Origin: Variovorax paradoxus
GTDB taxonomy: Bacteria > Pseudomonadota > Gammaproteobacteria > Burkholderiales > Burkholderiaceae_C
NCBI RefSeq assembly: GCF_018614955.1
Contig: NZ_JAGGNV010000027.1
Location: 186,001 to 250,000, forward strand
Length of the DNA stretch: 64,000 nucleotides
Reading direction: 5' to 3'
Part shown: one piece after another, positions 17,178 to 26,103 of the stretch
Numbering within the stretch: the stretch's first letter is position 1
How the letters are laid out: every line of letters starts with the position of its first letter
Notes under the pieces: model-generated
What the model was told of the DNA's origin: nothing
What the model saw: the letters and a program-made list of their open reading frames with translations, nothing else
Database searches by the model: none
Position numbers and translations under genes: made by a program

Positions 17178-18130
17178 ACCCCGAGCACGCCACGCCCGAG
17201 GTCGTGGTGTTCGGCAGCCTCAACATGGACCTCGTGTTCCGTGTGCCGCGCGTGCCGGATGCCGGCGAGACCCTGCAGGCCCGTTCCTTCATGAGCAATC
17301 CGGGCGGCAAGGGGGCCAACCAGGCCGTGGCCTGCGCGCGGCAGGGCGCCCGTGTCGCCATGGTCGGGCGCGTGGGCGACGACGCCTTCGGGCTTGCGCT
17401 GAAGGCCTCGCTCGAAGCCGACGGCGTGGATGCTCGCCATGTGGCCACCGATGCGGCGTCGACCGGCGTGGCCTTGATCATGGTCGACGACGGCGCGCAG
17501 AACCGCATTGCGCTGAGTCCCGGCGCGAACGCGTCCGTCGGCACCGAAGACATCGGCCGGCTGCGCAGCGCTCTCGCGGCGGCGCGCATCGTGTCGCTGC
17601 AGCTCGAAGTGCCCATGCCGGCGGTGTGCGAAGCGGCGGCGGTCGCGCATGCCGCCGGTTGCACGGTGGTGCTGAATCCTGCTCCCGCCCAGCCGTTGCC
17701 TGACACGCTGTGGCCGCTGGTGGGCATCCTGGTGCTGAACGAGACCGAGGCCGCGATGCTGAGCGGCATGACCGTCTGCGACACGGCGAGTGCCGCCCGC
17801 GCGGCCGATGCCCTGCGACAACGCGGGCCCGCTCACGTGATCCTCACGATGGGCGGCGACGGCGTCGTGGTCGCCAACGCCGAGGGCTGCCGCCACTTCG
17901 CGGCCTTGGCGGTCCGGGCGGTCGACACCACGGCGGCCGGCGACACCTTCATCGGCGCGTTGTGTGCTGCGCTCGCGAAGGAAGAATCCATCGATGCCGG
18001 CATCGCGCTCGGCGTCCAGGCCGCGGCGCTCAGCGTGACGAAGGCGGGCGCGCAGGTGTCGATGCCGCATCGGGAAGACCTCGCGGCACTGCCTGCGGTG
18101 CCGCAGCCGAGCCCGGTGGTGCCGGGCTGA
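17174..18130 (+). CDS. rbsK: PfkB/ribokinase-family sugar kinase
   Basis: This 318-residue kinase has VFGSLNMDLVFRVPRVPDAGETL near the N-terminus, the first PfkB signature in NPGGKGANQAVACARQGA, and the second in VDTTAAGDTFIGAL near 253-265, containing the anion hole and catalytic Asp. Ribokinase phosphorylates D-ribose at O5; other PfkB kinases use different pentoses or keto-acids. The TTG start overlaps the rpiB stop (TTGA), and no better start precedes the first beta strand. It is the last gene of the GntR operon and converges on the PanE-like gene six bases on. Confidence 0.87.
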   Translation: MNPEHATPEVVVFGSLNMDLVFRVPRVPDAGETLQARSFMSNPGGKGANQAVACARQGARVAMVGRVGDDAFGLALKASLEADGVDARHVATDAASTGVALIMVDDGAQNRIALSPGANASVGTEDIGRLRSALAAARIVSLQLEVPMPAVCEAAAVAHAAGCTVVLNPAPAQPLPDTLWPLVGILVLNETEAAMLSGMTVCDTASAARAADALRQRGPAHVILTMGGDGVVVANAEGCRHFAALAVRAVDTTAAGDTFIGALCAALAKEESIDAGIALGVQAAALSVTKAGAQVSMPHREDLAALPAVPQPSPVVPG

Positions 18131-18136
18131 AGCGGC

Positions 18137-19036
18137 TCAGGCCTCGGGCGACCGTCCCTCGATCAGCTTGACCAGCGTGTGCAGCACGCGGTTGGCCGGC
18201 GTCGGAACGCCCAGCGCATCGCCCTTGCGCAGCACGTACCCGTTGAGGTGGTCGATCTCGCTGGGCTTGCCGCGCGCCAGGTCTTGCGCGGTGGAGGAGA
18301 ACTGCGTGGGCATGCTCTGCGCGATGCGCTCGACGGCGGCCCAGCTGTCGCCGGGCACGGTCACGCCGCTGGCCTCCGCCACGGCCAGGCATTCCTGCAC
18401 CACGTCACGCATCACGGCGGCCACGCCGGCGCCCTGCACGAGCCGGCCATAGGGCAGCTGCGAAATCGCCGACAGCGCGTTGTAGGCGCAGTTGAGGATC
18501 AGCTTGGCCCACAGCGCGCCCGCCACGTTGTCGGAGATCTGCGTCGGCACGCCGGCCTCGATGAAGAGGCGCGCGGCCTCGTCGCTGCGGGGCGATAGCG
18601 CGATGACCAGCTCGCCGCGCCCGTGGTGCTTGACATGGCCCGGCCCCGCCATCTCGGTGGCGACATACACCACCGTCGCCGCGACCTGCTGGCGCAGCGC
18701 CGCCTGCAGCCGGTCGGCGTTGTCGACGCCGTTCTGCAGTGTGAGCACGAGCGCATCCGGCATCAGGTGCGGACCCATCTGCGCGGCGGCGCTCTCGGTG
18801 TCGGTGGACTTGACGCAGAACAGCACCAGCTGCGCGCCCTGCACGGCGCTGACTTCCGTGCTGGCCTCGATCGGCACATGCGCCTGGAAGGACTGCGTAT
18901 CGAGCAGCAGGCCGTCGCGCCGGATCGCCTCGACGTGTTGCGGCCTGCCGATCAGCACCACCGAGTGGCCGGCGCGCGCCAGCATGCCGCCGTAGTAGCA
19001 ACCCACCGCGCCCGCACCCATCACCGCGATCTTCAT
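18137..19036 (-). CDS. 2-dehydropantoate 2-reductase-family protein (PanE/ApbA-like)
   Basis: This 299-residue protein has an N-terminal Rossmann fold (MKIAVMGAGAVGCYYGGMLARAG), VLFCVKSTDTESAA and LQNGVDN, then the helical C-terminal domain with the family's catalytic Lys region (LWAKLILNCAYNALSAI). PanE reduces ketopantoate with NADPH for coenzyme A synthesis. Genomes of this group carry several paralogues, so a different 2-oxo acid substrate is possible. It stands alone. Confidence 0.87.
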   Translation of the reverse strand: MKIAVMGAGAVGCYYGGMLARAGHSVVLIGRPQHVEAIRRDGLLLDTQSFQAHVPIEASTEVSAVQGAQLVLFCVKSTDTESAAAQMGPHLMPDALVLTLQNGVDNADRLQAALRQQVAATVVYVATEMAGPGHVKHHGRGELVIALSPRSDEAARLFIEAGVPTQISDNVAGALWAKLILNCAYNALSAISQLPYGRLVQGAGVAAVMRDVVQECLAVAEASGVTVPGDSWAAVERIAQSMPTQFSSTAQDLARGKPSEIDHLNGYVLRKGDALGVPTPANRVLHTLVKLIEGRSPEA

Positions 19037-19174
19037 GACCTGCTCCGCAAATGTCTTCCCTGCATGGTAGTGCCGTTGCGCACATGACCTCCCACGTCAT
19101 CGACCCGCGGCGCGCTCGCGGCGACCATTCGTTCACCCCGCGACGTTGCGGGTCGTGAACAGAAAGGAAACGCC

Positions 19175-19552
19175 ATGAACACCGCCGCCCCCGATGCCGC
19201 CCGCATCGCCGATCACTACATCGCCGTCTGGAACGAGACCGACGCCGAGCGCCGCCTGGCACTGCTCGAAACCCACTGGACCGCCGACGCGCGCTACGTC
19301 GATCCGATCATGCAGGGCAGCGGCCGCACGCAGATCAGCGCACTGGTCGGCGGCGTGCACCAGCGCTATCCGGGCTTCCGCTTCAAGCTCAAGGGCCAGG
19401 CCGATGCGCACGGTGACCACCTGCGCTTCTCGTGGACCCTGGGCCCGAGCGGCGCCGAAGACCTCATCGAGGGCACCGACTTCGTCCAGCTCGAAGCGGG
19501 CAAGCTGCAGTCGGTCACGGGCTTTCTCGACAAGGTGCCGGTCGGCGCCTGA
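19175..19552 (+). CDS. SnoaL/NTF2-like domain protein
   Basis: This 125-residue cytoplasmic protein has the alpha+beta cone fold of SnoaL-like polyketide-cyclase relatives: YIAVWNETDAERRLALLETHW, ARYVDPIMQGSGRTQISALVGGVHQRYPGFRFKL and a C-terminal FVQLEAGKLQSVTGFLDKVP strand. The family has many unrelated small-molecule roles, so no substrate can be assigned. AGAAAGGAAA lies before the ATG. It converges on modC with a three-base gap. Confidence 0.8.
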   Translation: MNTAAPDAARIADHYIAVWNETDAERRLALLETHWTADARYVDPIMQGSGRTQISALVGGVHQRYPGFRFKLKGQADAHGDHLRFSWTLGPSGAEDLIEGTDFVQLEAGKLQSVTGFLDKVPVGA

Positions 19553-19555
19553 ACC

Positions 19556-20629
19556 CTATTCGAGGATCGCGACGCCCTTGACCTGCGCATGCACGGCCGA
19601 GCCCACGCCAAGCCGCAACAGCTCGGCCGATTTGCGCGTGAGGCGCGCGAGCATGCGCGCGCCGCCGACGTCCAGCCCCACCATCACTTGCGCCGGGCCG
19701 TCTTCGGCGAGGTCGGCCACGGTCGCGGGCAGGATGTTGAGCACGCTGGTCTCGGCCTGGTGCTGCAGCGTGAGGCTCACATCGCGCGCCTGGATGCGCA
19801 CCCGCACCTGCTGGCCCACGCGCGCGCCGCTGTGCGGCAGGCAGAGCGTGCCGCCCGCGAACGCGAGCTGCGTCAGGCCGTAGGCGGCTTCGTAGCCCGT
19901 CACCACCGCGGCGATCACGGCACCCGCCGCATCGCCATGGGCCAGCGGCAGGTCGAGCCGCGTCATCAACGCGTTGGCCGGGCCGCTCGCAGTCACGCGT
20001 CCGGCATCGAGCAGCACCAGGTGGTCGGCCAGGCGTGCCACCTCGTCGGGCGCGTGGCTCACGTAGATCACCGGCATGTCGAGCTCGACATGCAGCCGCT
20101 CGAGGTAGGGCAGCACCTCGCGCTTGCGCTGCAGGTCCAGCGAGGCGAGCGGCTCGTCCATCAGCAGCAGCCTGGGGCTGGTGGCGAGCGCACGCGCGAT
20201 GCCCACGCGCTGGCGTTCGCCGCCCGAAAGCGTGTCGGGCCGGCGCACGAGCAGGTGGCCGATGCCCAGCAGGTCCACCGCCTGCGCGAGCGACACGCGC
20301 CGCTGGCCGGGCGCGACGCGCTTCATGCCGTATTCGAGGTTGCGCCGAACGTCCAGGTGCGCGAAAAGCCGCGTCTCCTGGAACACATAGCCCAGCGGCC
20401 GCCGGTGCGTGGGCAGGAACGTGTCGCCGTCCTGCCAGACCTCGCCGTTGATCGTCACCTGCGCGCCAGGCGCGTGCTGCAGCCCCGCGATGGCACGCAG
20501 GCAAGTGGTCTTGCCGCAGCCCGAAGGACCGAAGAGCGCGCTCACGCCGCGGCCCGGCAAGTCCAGCGCGACCTGGAGCGAGAAGCCGGGGTGGTCGACC
20601 TTCAGCTGCGCACGGACGCCATCGCTCAT
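19556..20629 (-). CDS. modC: molybdate ABC transporter ATP-binding protein ModC
   Basis: This 357-residue ATPase has Walker A GPSGCGKT (34-41), the Q-loop in [13 protein letters not shown], signature [15 protein letters not shown], Walker [13 protein letters not shown] and the switch His in [10 protein letters not shown]-terminal TOBE (molybdate-sensing) domain covers about 290-357 ([16 protein letters not shown] and [29 protein letters not shown]). The start overlaps the modB stop (ATGA). It is the last gene of modABC. Confidence 0.94.
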   Translation of the reverse strand: MSDGVRAQLKVDHPGFSLQVALDLPGRGVSALFGPSGCGKTTCLRAIAGLQHAPGAQVTINGEVWQDGDTFLPTHRRPLGYVFQETRLFAHLDVRRNLEYGMKRVAPGQRRVSLAQAVDLLGIGHLLVRRPDTLSGGERQRVGIARALATSPRLLLMDEPLASLDLQRKREVLPYLERLHVELDMPVIYVSHAPDEVARLADHLVLLDAGRVTASGPANALMTRLDLPLAHGDAAGAVIAAVVTGYEAAYGLTQLAFAGGTLCLPHSGARVGQQVRVRIQARDVSLTLQHQAETSVLNILPATVADLAEDGPAQVMVGLDVGGARMLARLTRKSAELLRLGVGSAVHAQVKGVAILE

Positions 20630-21300
20630 CGCCGCTGCCCCGTCGGATTGAGCGCATAGAGCGCCAGCAGCACGAGGAAGGAGAAGGCCACCATGCCGGC
20701 TGCCAGCCAGTGCGCCTGCACGTACTCGAGCGCTTCGACATGGTCGTAGATCTGCACCGACATCACGCGCGTCTTGTCGGGGATGTTGCCGCCGATCATC
20801 AGCACTACGCCGAACTCGCCCACCGTGTGGGCGAAGCCCATCACGATCGCGGTGAGGTAGCCCGGCCGCGCGAGCGGCAGCACCACGCTGAAGAAGGTGT
20901 CGAGCGGCGAGGCCCTGAGCGTTGCCGCCGCTTCGAGCGGCTCCTGGCCGATGGCCTCGAAGGCGTTCTGGATCGGCTGCACCACGAAAGGCATTGAATA
21001 GACCACCGAGCCGGCTACCAGCCCGGCGAAGGTGAAGGGCAGCACGCCGATGCCGAGCCATTGCGTCAACGCGCCGATCGGCCCGTTGGGCCCCATCGTC
21101 ACCAGGAAGTAGAAGCCCAGCACGGTGGGCGGCAGCACCAGCGGCAGCGCCACCAGCGCGCCGACCGGCCCTTTCCATGCCGAGCGCGTGCGCGCCAGCC
21201 ACCAGGCGAGCGGCGTGCCCACGAGCAGCAGGATCAGCGTGGTCAGCGCCGCCAGCTTCAGCGTGAGGGCGATGGCGCCGAGGTCGGAGGCGGTGGGCAT
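20626..21300 (-). CDS. modB: molybdate ABC transporter permease ModB
   Basis: This 224-residue inner-membrane permease has about five helices, with [16 protein letters not shown] and the EAA-type loop [32 protein letters not shown] followed by [18 protein letters not shown], all typical of ModB. It lies 12 bp downstream of modA and is coupled to modC. Confidence 0.94.
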   Translation of the reverse strand: MPTASDLGAIALTLKLAALTTLILLLVGTPLAWWLARTRSAWKGPVGALVALPLVLPPTVLGFYFLVTMGPNGPIGALTQWLGIGVLPFTFAGLVAGSVVYSMPFVVQPIQNAFEAIGQEPLEAAATLRASPLDTFFSVVLPLARPGYLTAIVMGFAHTVGEFGVVLMIGGNIPDKTRVMSVQIYDHVEALEYVQAHWLAAGMVAFSFLVLLALYALNPTGQRR

Positions 21301-21312
21301 GCAGGTCTGCGC

Positions 21313-22102
<790 letters not shown>

Positions 22103-22131
22103 GAGTGTAGAGCCAACGGCACAATCCGCGC

Positions 22132-22887
22132 ATGGCATCTCCCCGTTTCGGCGACGCGCTCGGCCATGGCATGAGCGACAAGCGCATCGACATCCTGCGC
22201 GGCATCGGCCGCACGGGCAGCATCTCCCAGGCCGCGCGCGAGGCGGCCGTGAGCTACAAGGCCGCGTGGCAAGCGGTCGCCACGCTCACCAACCTGGCCG
22301 GCGTCTCGCTGGTGGAGCGCGCGGTCGGCGGCGCGGGCGGCGGCGGCGCCGTGCTCACCGCGCACGGCGCGCAGCTGCTCGAACTGGCGGATGCGCTCGA
22401 TGCGGCGCGCCGTGCCGTGCAGTCGCGCGCTGGCGCGAGCGCCGGCACCGCAGCGGCGCGGCTCTCGATCCGCACCAGCATGCGCAACCAGCTGCCGGCC
22501 ACCGTCGGCGCGATCGAATCCACCGGCCGCATCGTGCGCGTGCACATGCGGCTCGGCGGCGATGCGCAGCAGCCCATCACCGCGCGCATCACGCAGGAGA
22601 GCGCGGAACTGCTGGGCCTGGCGGAAGGCATGGCGGCGATCGCGCTGTGCAAGGCGACCGCGGTGCGCGTGGAGCGCGCTGCGGCGCCGCGAAAGACCCG
22701 GGGCAACCAGCTCGGCGGGGTGGCCCAGGGCGTGGCGCGCGGCGAGGACGGCGACGAGATCGCGATCATGCTCGACAGCGGCCTGCAGCTGGTCGGCTTC
22801 GCGCCGGCCGGCTCCGGGCTGCGCACGCGGCAGCGCGTGGTGGCTGCCATCGACGAAGCGTCGGTGGTGGTGGCGCTGCCGGGCTGA
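22132..22887 (+). CDS. modE: molybdate-responsive regulator ModE
   Basis: This 251-residue protein has a winged helix at about residues 15-95 (KRIDILRGIGRTGSISQAAREAAVSYKAAWQAV, then the Gly-rich wing GGAGGGGAVLTAHG) and two C-terminal molbindin/TOBE units (about 115-180 and 185-250) that bind molybdate. Molybdate-loaded ModE dimers repress modABC and adjust molybdoenzyme genes. An alternative ATG 39 bases downstream (MSDKRID) gives a tighter N-terminus. It is divergent from modABC. Confidence 0.93.
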   Translation: MASPRFGDALGHGMSDKRIDILRGIGRTGSISQAAREAAVSYKAAWQAVATLTNLAGVSLVERAVGGAGGGGAVLTAHGAQLLELADALDAARRAVQSRAGASAGTAAARLSIRTSMRNQLPATVGAIESTGRIVRVHMRLGGDAQQPITARITQESAELLGLAEGMAAIALCKATAVRVERAAAPRKTRGNQLGGVAQGVARGEDGDEIAIMLDSGLQLVGFAPAGSGLRTRQRVVAAIDEASVVVALPG

Positions 22888-22897
22888 GTGCGAGGGC

Positions 22898-23365
22898 CTA
22901 GAGTCCCAGATCGCTCAGTCCGGGATGATCGTCCGGCCGCCGCCCCAGCGGCCAGAAGAACTTGCGTTCGCTTTCCTTGATCGGCAGGTCGTTGATGCTC
23001 GCATGGCGATGCGTCATCAGGCCGTGCTCGTCGAACTCCCAGTTCTCGTTGCCGTAGCTGCGGAACCAGTTGCCGGCATCGTCGTGCCACTCGTAGGCGA
23101 AGCGAACGGCGATGCGTGGGCCGCCGAAGGCCCACAGCTCCTTGATCAGGCGGTAGTCGAGCTCGCGCGCCCACTTGCGCTCGAGCAGCGCCTGCGCGGC
23201 CGCCCGGCCGATCGGGAACTCGGCGCGGTTGCGCCAGCTCGTGTCTTCGCTGTAGGCCAGCGCGACGCGCGCCGGGTCGCGCGAATTCCAGCCGTCTTCG
23301 GCCAAGCGCACTTTCTGGGTCGCGGTTTCGAAGGTGAACGGAGGCAGGGGCGGGCGTGTTTCCAT
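22898..23365 (-). CDS. DUF1348 (NTF2-like) protein
   Basis: This 155-residue protein is of the DUF1348 type, with the family's conserved [33 protein letters not shown] and [27 protein letters not shown] stretches. It is a small soluble cone-fold protein of unknown enzymatic role. It is divergent from the TetR gene; both palindromic operators lie in the gap, so it is almost certainly the TetR protein's target. Confidence 0.88.
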   Translation of the reverse strand: METRPPLPPFTFETATQKVRLAEDGWNSRDPARVALAYSEDTSWRNRAEFPIGRAAAQALLERKWARELDYRLIKELWAFGGPRIAVRFAYEWHDDAGNWFRSYGNENWEFDEHGLMTHRHASINDLPIKESERKFFWPLGRRPDDHPGLSDLGL

Positions 23366-23400
23366 GGCGGCGAGTTCCTGAAGGGGATGAACGAGATGAG

Positions 23401-23418
23401 GTAGACAACTCTGTCTAC
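23401..23418. promoter_or_regulatory. TetR operator 1
   Basis: GTAGACAACTCTGTCTAC is an 18-bp palindrome with perfect 7-base arms and a 4-base centre. It sits 36 bp upstream of the DUF1348 start, within the promoter of that gene, and has the same arms as operator 2. Confidence 0.85.
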
Positions 23419-23436
23419 ATGACCAGTCTAACGCAC

Positions 23437-23454
23437 GTAGACAGACCTGTCTAC
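23437..23454. promoter_or_regulatory. TetR operator 2
   Basis: GTAGACAGACCTGTCTAC is a second copy with identical arms, starting exactly 36 bp after operator 1 and ending 9 bp before the TetR ATG. It therefore overlaps the ribosome-binding region of the regulator gene, as expected for autorepression. Confidence 0.85.
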
Positions 23455-23463
23455 AATGGCTTC

Positions 23464-24051
23464 ATGCCAAGCCCCACGACCCCCGAGCTCAAGGACCGCC
23501 CCGCCAGCGAGCGCATCCTGCTGACCGCGCACGAGCTGTTCTACCGCGAAGGCATTCGCGCCACCGGCATCGACCGCGTGATCGCCGAGTCGGGCGTGAC
23601 CAAGGTCACCTTCTACCGCCACTTCCCGAGCAAGAACGAGCTGATCCGCGCCTTCCTGGCCTACCGCCACGAGCGCTGGATGAAATGGTTCGTCGATGCG
23701 CTTGAGCGCCACGGCGCGCAGCGCGGCAAGGGCATCGATGCGCTGGTGCCCGCGCTGCGCGACTGGTTCGCGGATGCGGGTTATCGCGGCTGCGCCTTCC
23801 TCAACAGCGTGAGCGAGCTCGGCGCTGCCTTGCCCGAAGTAGTGGAGATGGCCCGCAGCCACAAGCGCGAGATGACGGCGGAGATCGAGAAGCTGCTGCC
23901 GCCGTCGCGCCAGCGCGCGAAGGATGCGCAGCTCATCGCACTGGCGGTCGACGGCGCCATCGTTCACGCGCAGTTCGACGAAACGCCGGACGCAGCGCTG
24001 AAGACGCTGGACCGGCTGGTGAAGCTGCTGCGAAGCAGCAGCGAAGCCTGA
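23464..24051 (+). CDS. TetR-family transcriptional repressor
   Basis: This 195-residue repressor has the N-terminal TetR HTH (ERILLTAHELFYREGIRATGIDRVIAESGVTKVTFYRHFPSK, about residues 14-58) and a helical C-terminal ligand domain (YRGCAFLNSVSELG) of the type common in regulators of detoxification or NTF2-like genes. It is divergent from the DUF1348 gene with two identical operators between them. An upstream in-frame ATG exists, but it would place the operators inside the coding region. Confidence 0.9.
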   Translation: MPSPTTPELKDRPASERILLTAHELFYREGIRATGIDRVIAESGVTKVTFYRHFPSKNELIRAFLAYRHERWMKWFVDALERHGAQRGKGIDALVPALRDWFADAGYRGCAFLNSVSELGAALPEVVEMARSHKREMTAEIEKLLPPSRQRAKDAQLIALAVDGAIVHAQFDETPDAALKTLDRLVKLLRSSSEA

Positions 24052-24052
24052 T

Positions 24053-24403
24053 TTACAGGCCGGCCTGGCGCGTGAACGAGATCCTCGGCTTCTTGTAGGC
24101 GGCCGGCACCTCGTCGCGATAGAAGGCGCGGCGATCAAGGCTCGCGAACGGGTCGTGCGCCTTGGCGACCGCTTCCGCGCGAATCGTGGCGCGGTCGGCG
24201 GTGGACGTGAAGGTCTGCGCGCCGGCGCTGGCGCCATCGGCGTAGGGGTTGCCGGCGCGTGCGACAGCGACGCCCTCGGCGGCCACTTCCGAGCGGCTGG
24301 CCGCCGAGGTCAGGGTGTGCACGCCGTCATAGGTTTCCGCTTGCGCGCCGGCGGCGGCCACGAGCGAGAAGGCAGCAGCGGCGATGAGCTTCGAGGCATT
24401 CAT
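24053..24403 (-). CDS. small secreted protein of unknown function
   Basis: This 116-residue protein has a signal peptide (MNASKLIAAAAFSLVAAAGAQA, cleavage about residue 22). The mature region holds two similar units, each a Thr/Ser-Ala stretch followed by an Arg-rich helix (HTLTSAASRSEVAAEGVAVARAGNPYADG and QTFTSTADRATIRAEAVAKAHDPF), and ends in KKPRISFTRQAGL. This architecture recurs in Comamonadaceae as small exported proteins with no assigned role. GAAGGAA lies before the ATG. Confidence 0.8.
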   Translation of the reverse strand: MNASKLIAAAAFSLVAAAGAQAETYDGVHTLTSAASRSEVAAEGVAVARAGNPYADGASAGAQTFTSTADRATIRAEAVAKAHDPFASLDRRAFYRDEVPAAYKKPRISFTRQAGL

Positions 24404-24460
24404 TTCGGTTCCTTCAAATCGGTTTGTTGGTGAGATGAAGTTTGGGTGCGAAGGCCCTCG

Positions 24461-24491
24461 AAAAAACGCCGCGAAAAGAACCGCGGCGTTT
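24461..24491 (-). terminator. Rho-independent terminator of the zinc-ribbon gene
   Basis: On the minus strand a 10-bp perfect stem (AAACGCCGCG pairing with CGCGGCGTTT) with an 8-base loop runs directly into six T residues. It lies about 40 bp past the stop of the zinc-ribbon repeat protein and before the secreted-protein gene, separating the two transcripts. Confidence 0.85.
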
Positions 24492-24531
24492 GCGACTTGG
24501 AAACAATGGGACGCGCCGTCCCTCGACGGCG

Positions 24532-25488
24532 CTACCTCGTGCGAGGCGCGCGAACCGGATTGACCAGCGGTCCGGGGCCGATGGCGATCGGCGGTCCTGC
24601 GTCGTCGGCGGTCCATGCGGGCGAGCGCGACGAGCTGACCAGCGGACCCGGACCCGGAATGATCGGCGGGCCCGGGTCGTCCAGGCTCGATGCGGGCGTG
24701 CGCGCGGAACTGACCAGCGGCCCGGGACCCGGCACGATCGGCGGCCCCGGATCGTCGCGCATCCATGCCTGCGCGCGCGCAGAGCCGACCAGCGGCCCCG
24801 GACCGGGCGCGATTGGTGGCCCCGAGTCGCCGCGGGCCCATGCGGGCGTGTACGCCTGCTGCGGCGCTGGCGGTGGGTCCACACGAATACGCTCCGTGGA
24901 CGCGGTGGAGCGGCGACTCGCGGCGGGTGCCGCCGCGGATTTCTCCGCGCTGGGCTGAGAAGGCTTCGCAGCGAGTGTTGCAGGTGCAGGTGTAGGCGCG
25001 GGTGCAGGCGCAGGCACCGCGGGCGCGGCCACGACGGGCACAGCAGGTGCGGGCGCTGCGGCTGGCGGTGGTGTCGACGCGGGCTTGGGCACTGCCACCG
25101 CAGCTTTTTCCGACGATGGCATTCTGGCTTCAGGTGCCGGTTCCATCGTGTTCAGTTTCGGCCACCACGACGACTCGCCGACATCGCGCGTGACGTACAC
25201 ATACCAGCCGATGAAAGCGATGCTCATGGCGACGGCCGACAACCCCAGACGAAGCCAGAAGGCCGGCGTCTCGGCCGGCAGCAGAGCGAGAGAAGGGTTC
25301 CTGCGTCGCGACGGGCCGTCCAGGGACGGGATGGAGTCTTCGAATCCTGTTGTCCTTGGGGTCGGCCTTATCGCTTCGAGTGCCGACGGGCCGGTCGGGG
25401 CAAAGCCGGGCAGCCGGCCGGCGCAGCCGCTGCAGAACATGGCTTTCTCGCGGTTGGGGGCCCCGCAAATCGGACAAGCGACGGACAT
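24532..25488 (-). CDS. zinc-ribbon membrane protein with Gly-Pro tandem repeats
   Basis: This 318-residue protein has an N-terminal zinc ribbon (CPICGAPN and, nine residues later, FCSGC), a membrane helix near residue 95 (LRLGLSAVAMSIAFIGWYVYV), a long Ala-Pro-rich linker, and four C-terminal tandem repeats of exactly 25 residues with the core GPPIxPGPGPLV. The topology suggests the ribbon faces the cytoplasm and the repeat tail the periplasm. I do not recognise a named family for the whole. The start at 25488 puts the ribbon at the N-terminus. Confidence 0.78.
   Translation of the reverse strand: MSVACPICGAPNREKAMFCSGCAGRLPGFAPTGPSALEAIRPTPRTTGFEDSIPSLDGPSRRRNPSLALLPAETPAFWLRLGLSAVAMSIAFIGWYVYVTRDVGESSWWPKLNTMEPAPEARMPSSEKAAVAVPKPASTPPPAAAPAPAVPVVAAPAVPAPAPAPTPAPATLAAKPSQPSAEKSAAAPAASRRSTASTERIRVDPPPAPQQAYTPAWARGDSGPPIAPGPGPLVGSARAQAWMRDDPGPPIVPGPGPLVSSARTPASSLDDPGPPIIPGPGPLVSSSRSPAWTADDAGPPIAIGPGPLVNPVRAPRTR
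24535..24834 (-). repeat. four 75-bp tandem repeats encoding GPPIxPGPGPLV units
   Basis: Four consecutive in-frame 75-bp units at the 3' end of the zinc-ribbon gene each encode 25 residues: an acidic D-D/S-P pair, GPPI, PGPGPLV, then a Ser/Ala-Arg-rich tail. The last unit ends exactly at the stop. Unit-number changes would keep the frame. Confidence 0.9.
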
Positions 25489-25616
25489 GAACAAACTTCC
25501 TGCGTAAAAAACCAAGTATTTGCGTACTGTCCACGTGCAGCGGCGTCTGTCTGTCAGCCGTTTCCCACGTCGTGCTGCGCAACGCGCGCGTCCTGGCCGC
25601 ACTATTTGCGCAGCTT

Positions 25617-25721
25617 ATGGATCAGGAAGGATTCAACGACTGCGGGCACCTGATGGCCGAGGAGGCGCCCGAGGAGGTGCTCGCTGCCGTGCTTCCCTTT
25701 CTGCAGCGCCACGCCGTGTGA
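25617..25721 (+). pseudogene. C-terminal relic of an alpha/beta hydrolase
   Basis: A 34-codon frame encodes NDCGHLMAEEAPEEVL followed by AAVLPFLQRHAV and a stop. This is the typical C-terminal end of alpha/beta-hydrolase-fold enzymes, with the catalytic-His motif CGHLMAEEAPEEV and final helix. Upstream the frame stays open but shows no hydrolase core, and it runs into the divergent zinc-ribbon start. It is most simply the tail of a gene lost by deletion. The rest of the gap 25489-25740 shows nothing else. Confidence 0.5.
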
Positions 25722-25743
25722 TCGGCAGCCGGCTGCGGGCGTG

Positions 25744-26103
25744 TCAACTGAACAGCGCAAACAGCGCGTAGAGCCCCGCGAGAAACCAGTTCACGGCCTT
25801 TGCTGCGTCCGCGTTCTCCTTCGGAATCGGCGTCAACTCGGCGCGTCTCCAGGCCCAGATGTTGTACGCGACCGCGAGGCAGGCACCGGGCACGACGACG
25901 AGAAAAGTCTGCAGGCCTGCCGCGGCGATCACGGAGACCACGAGTATCAAGACCCCGACGAACCCGATGCCGCCGGAGGTGCTCGCCAGCACGTGGGAAA
26001 GCCCGCCGCAGAATTCGCATGTCGCCGGATTGGCGCGATCCGACCACCGCTTCGCCAAGCCGGAGATGCCGGGCTTCCGGCAGCTTGGGCAGCTGTGTTT
26101 CAC
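25744..26103 (-). CDS. small zinc-ribbon two-helix membrane protein
   Basis: This 119-residue protein has an N-terminal zinc ribbon with CPSC at residues 5-8 and a second CEFCG pair about 24 residues later, then two hydrophobic helices (GFVGVLILVVSVIAAAGLQTFLVVV and WFLAGLYALFAL). The GTG start overlaps the hydrolase stop by four bases (GTGA), so it is translated with that gene. Function unknown. Confidence 0.75.
   Translation of the reverse strand: MKHSCPSCRKPGISGLAKRWSDRANPATCEFCGGLSHVLASTSGGIGFVGVLILVVSVIAAAGLQTFLVVVPGACLAVAYNIWAWRRAELTPIPKENADAAKAVNWFLAGLYALFALFS

Noticed and set aside
24535-24834. CRISPR or intergenic repeat array
   Set aside because: The 75-bp units are contiguous, in frame and encode a protein repeat ending at the stop codon.
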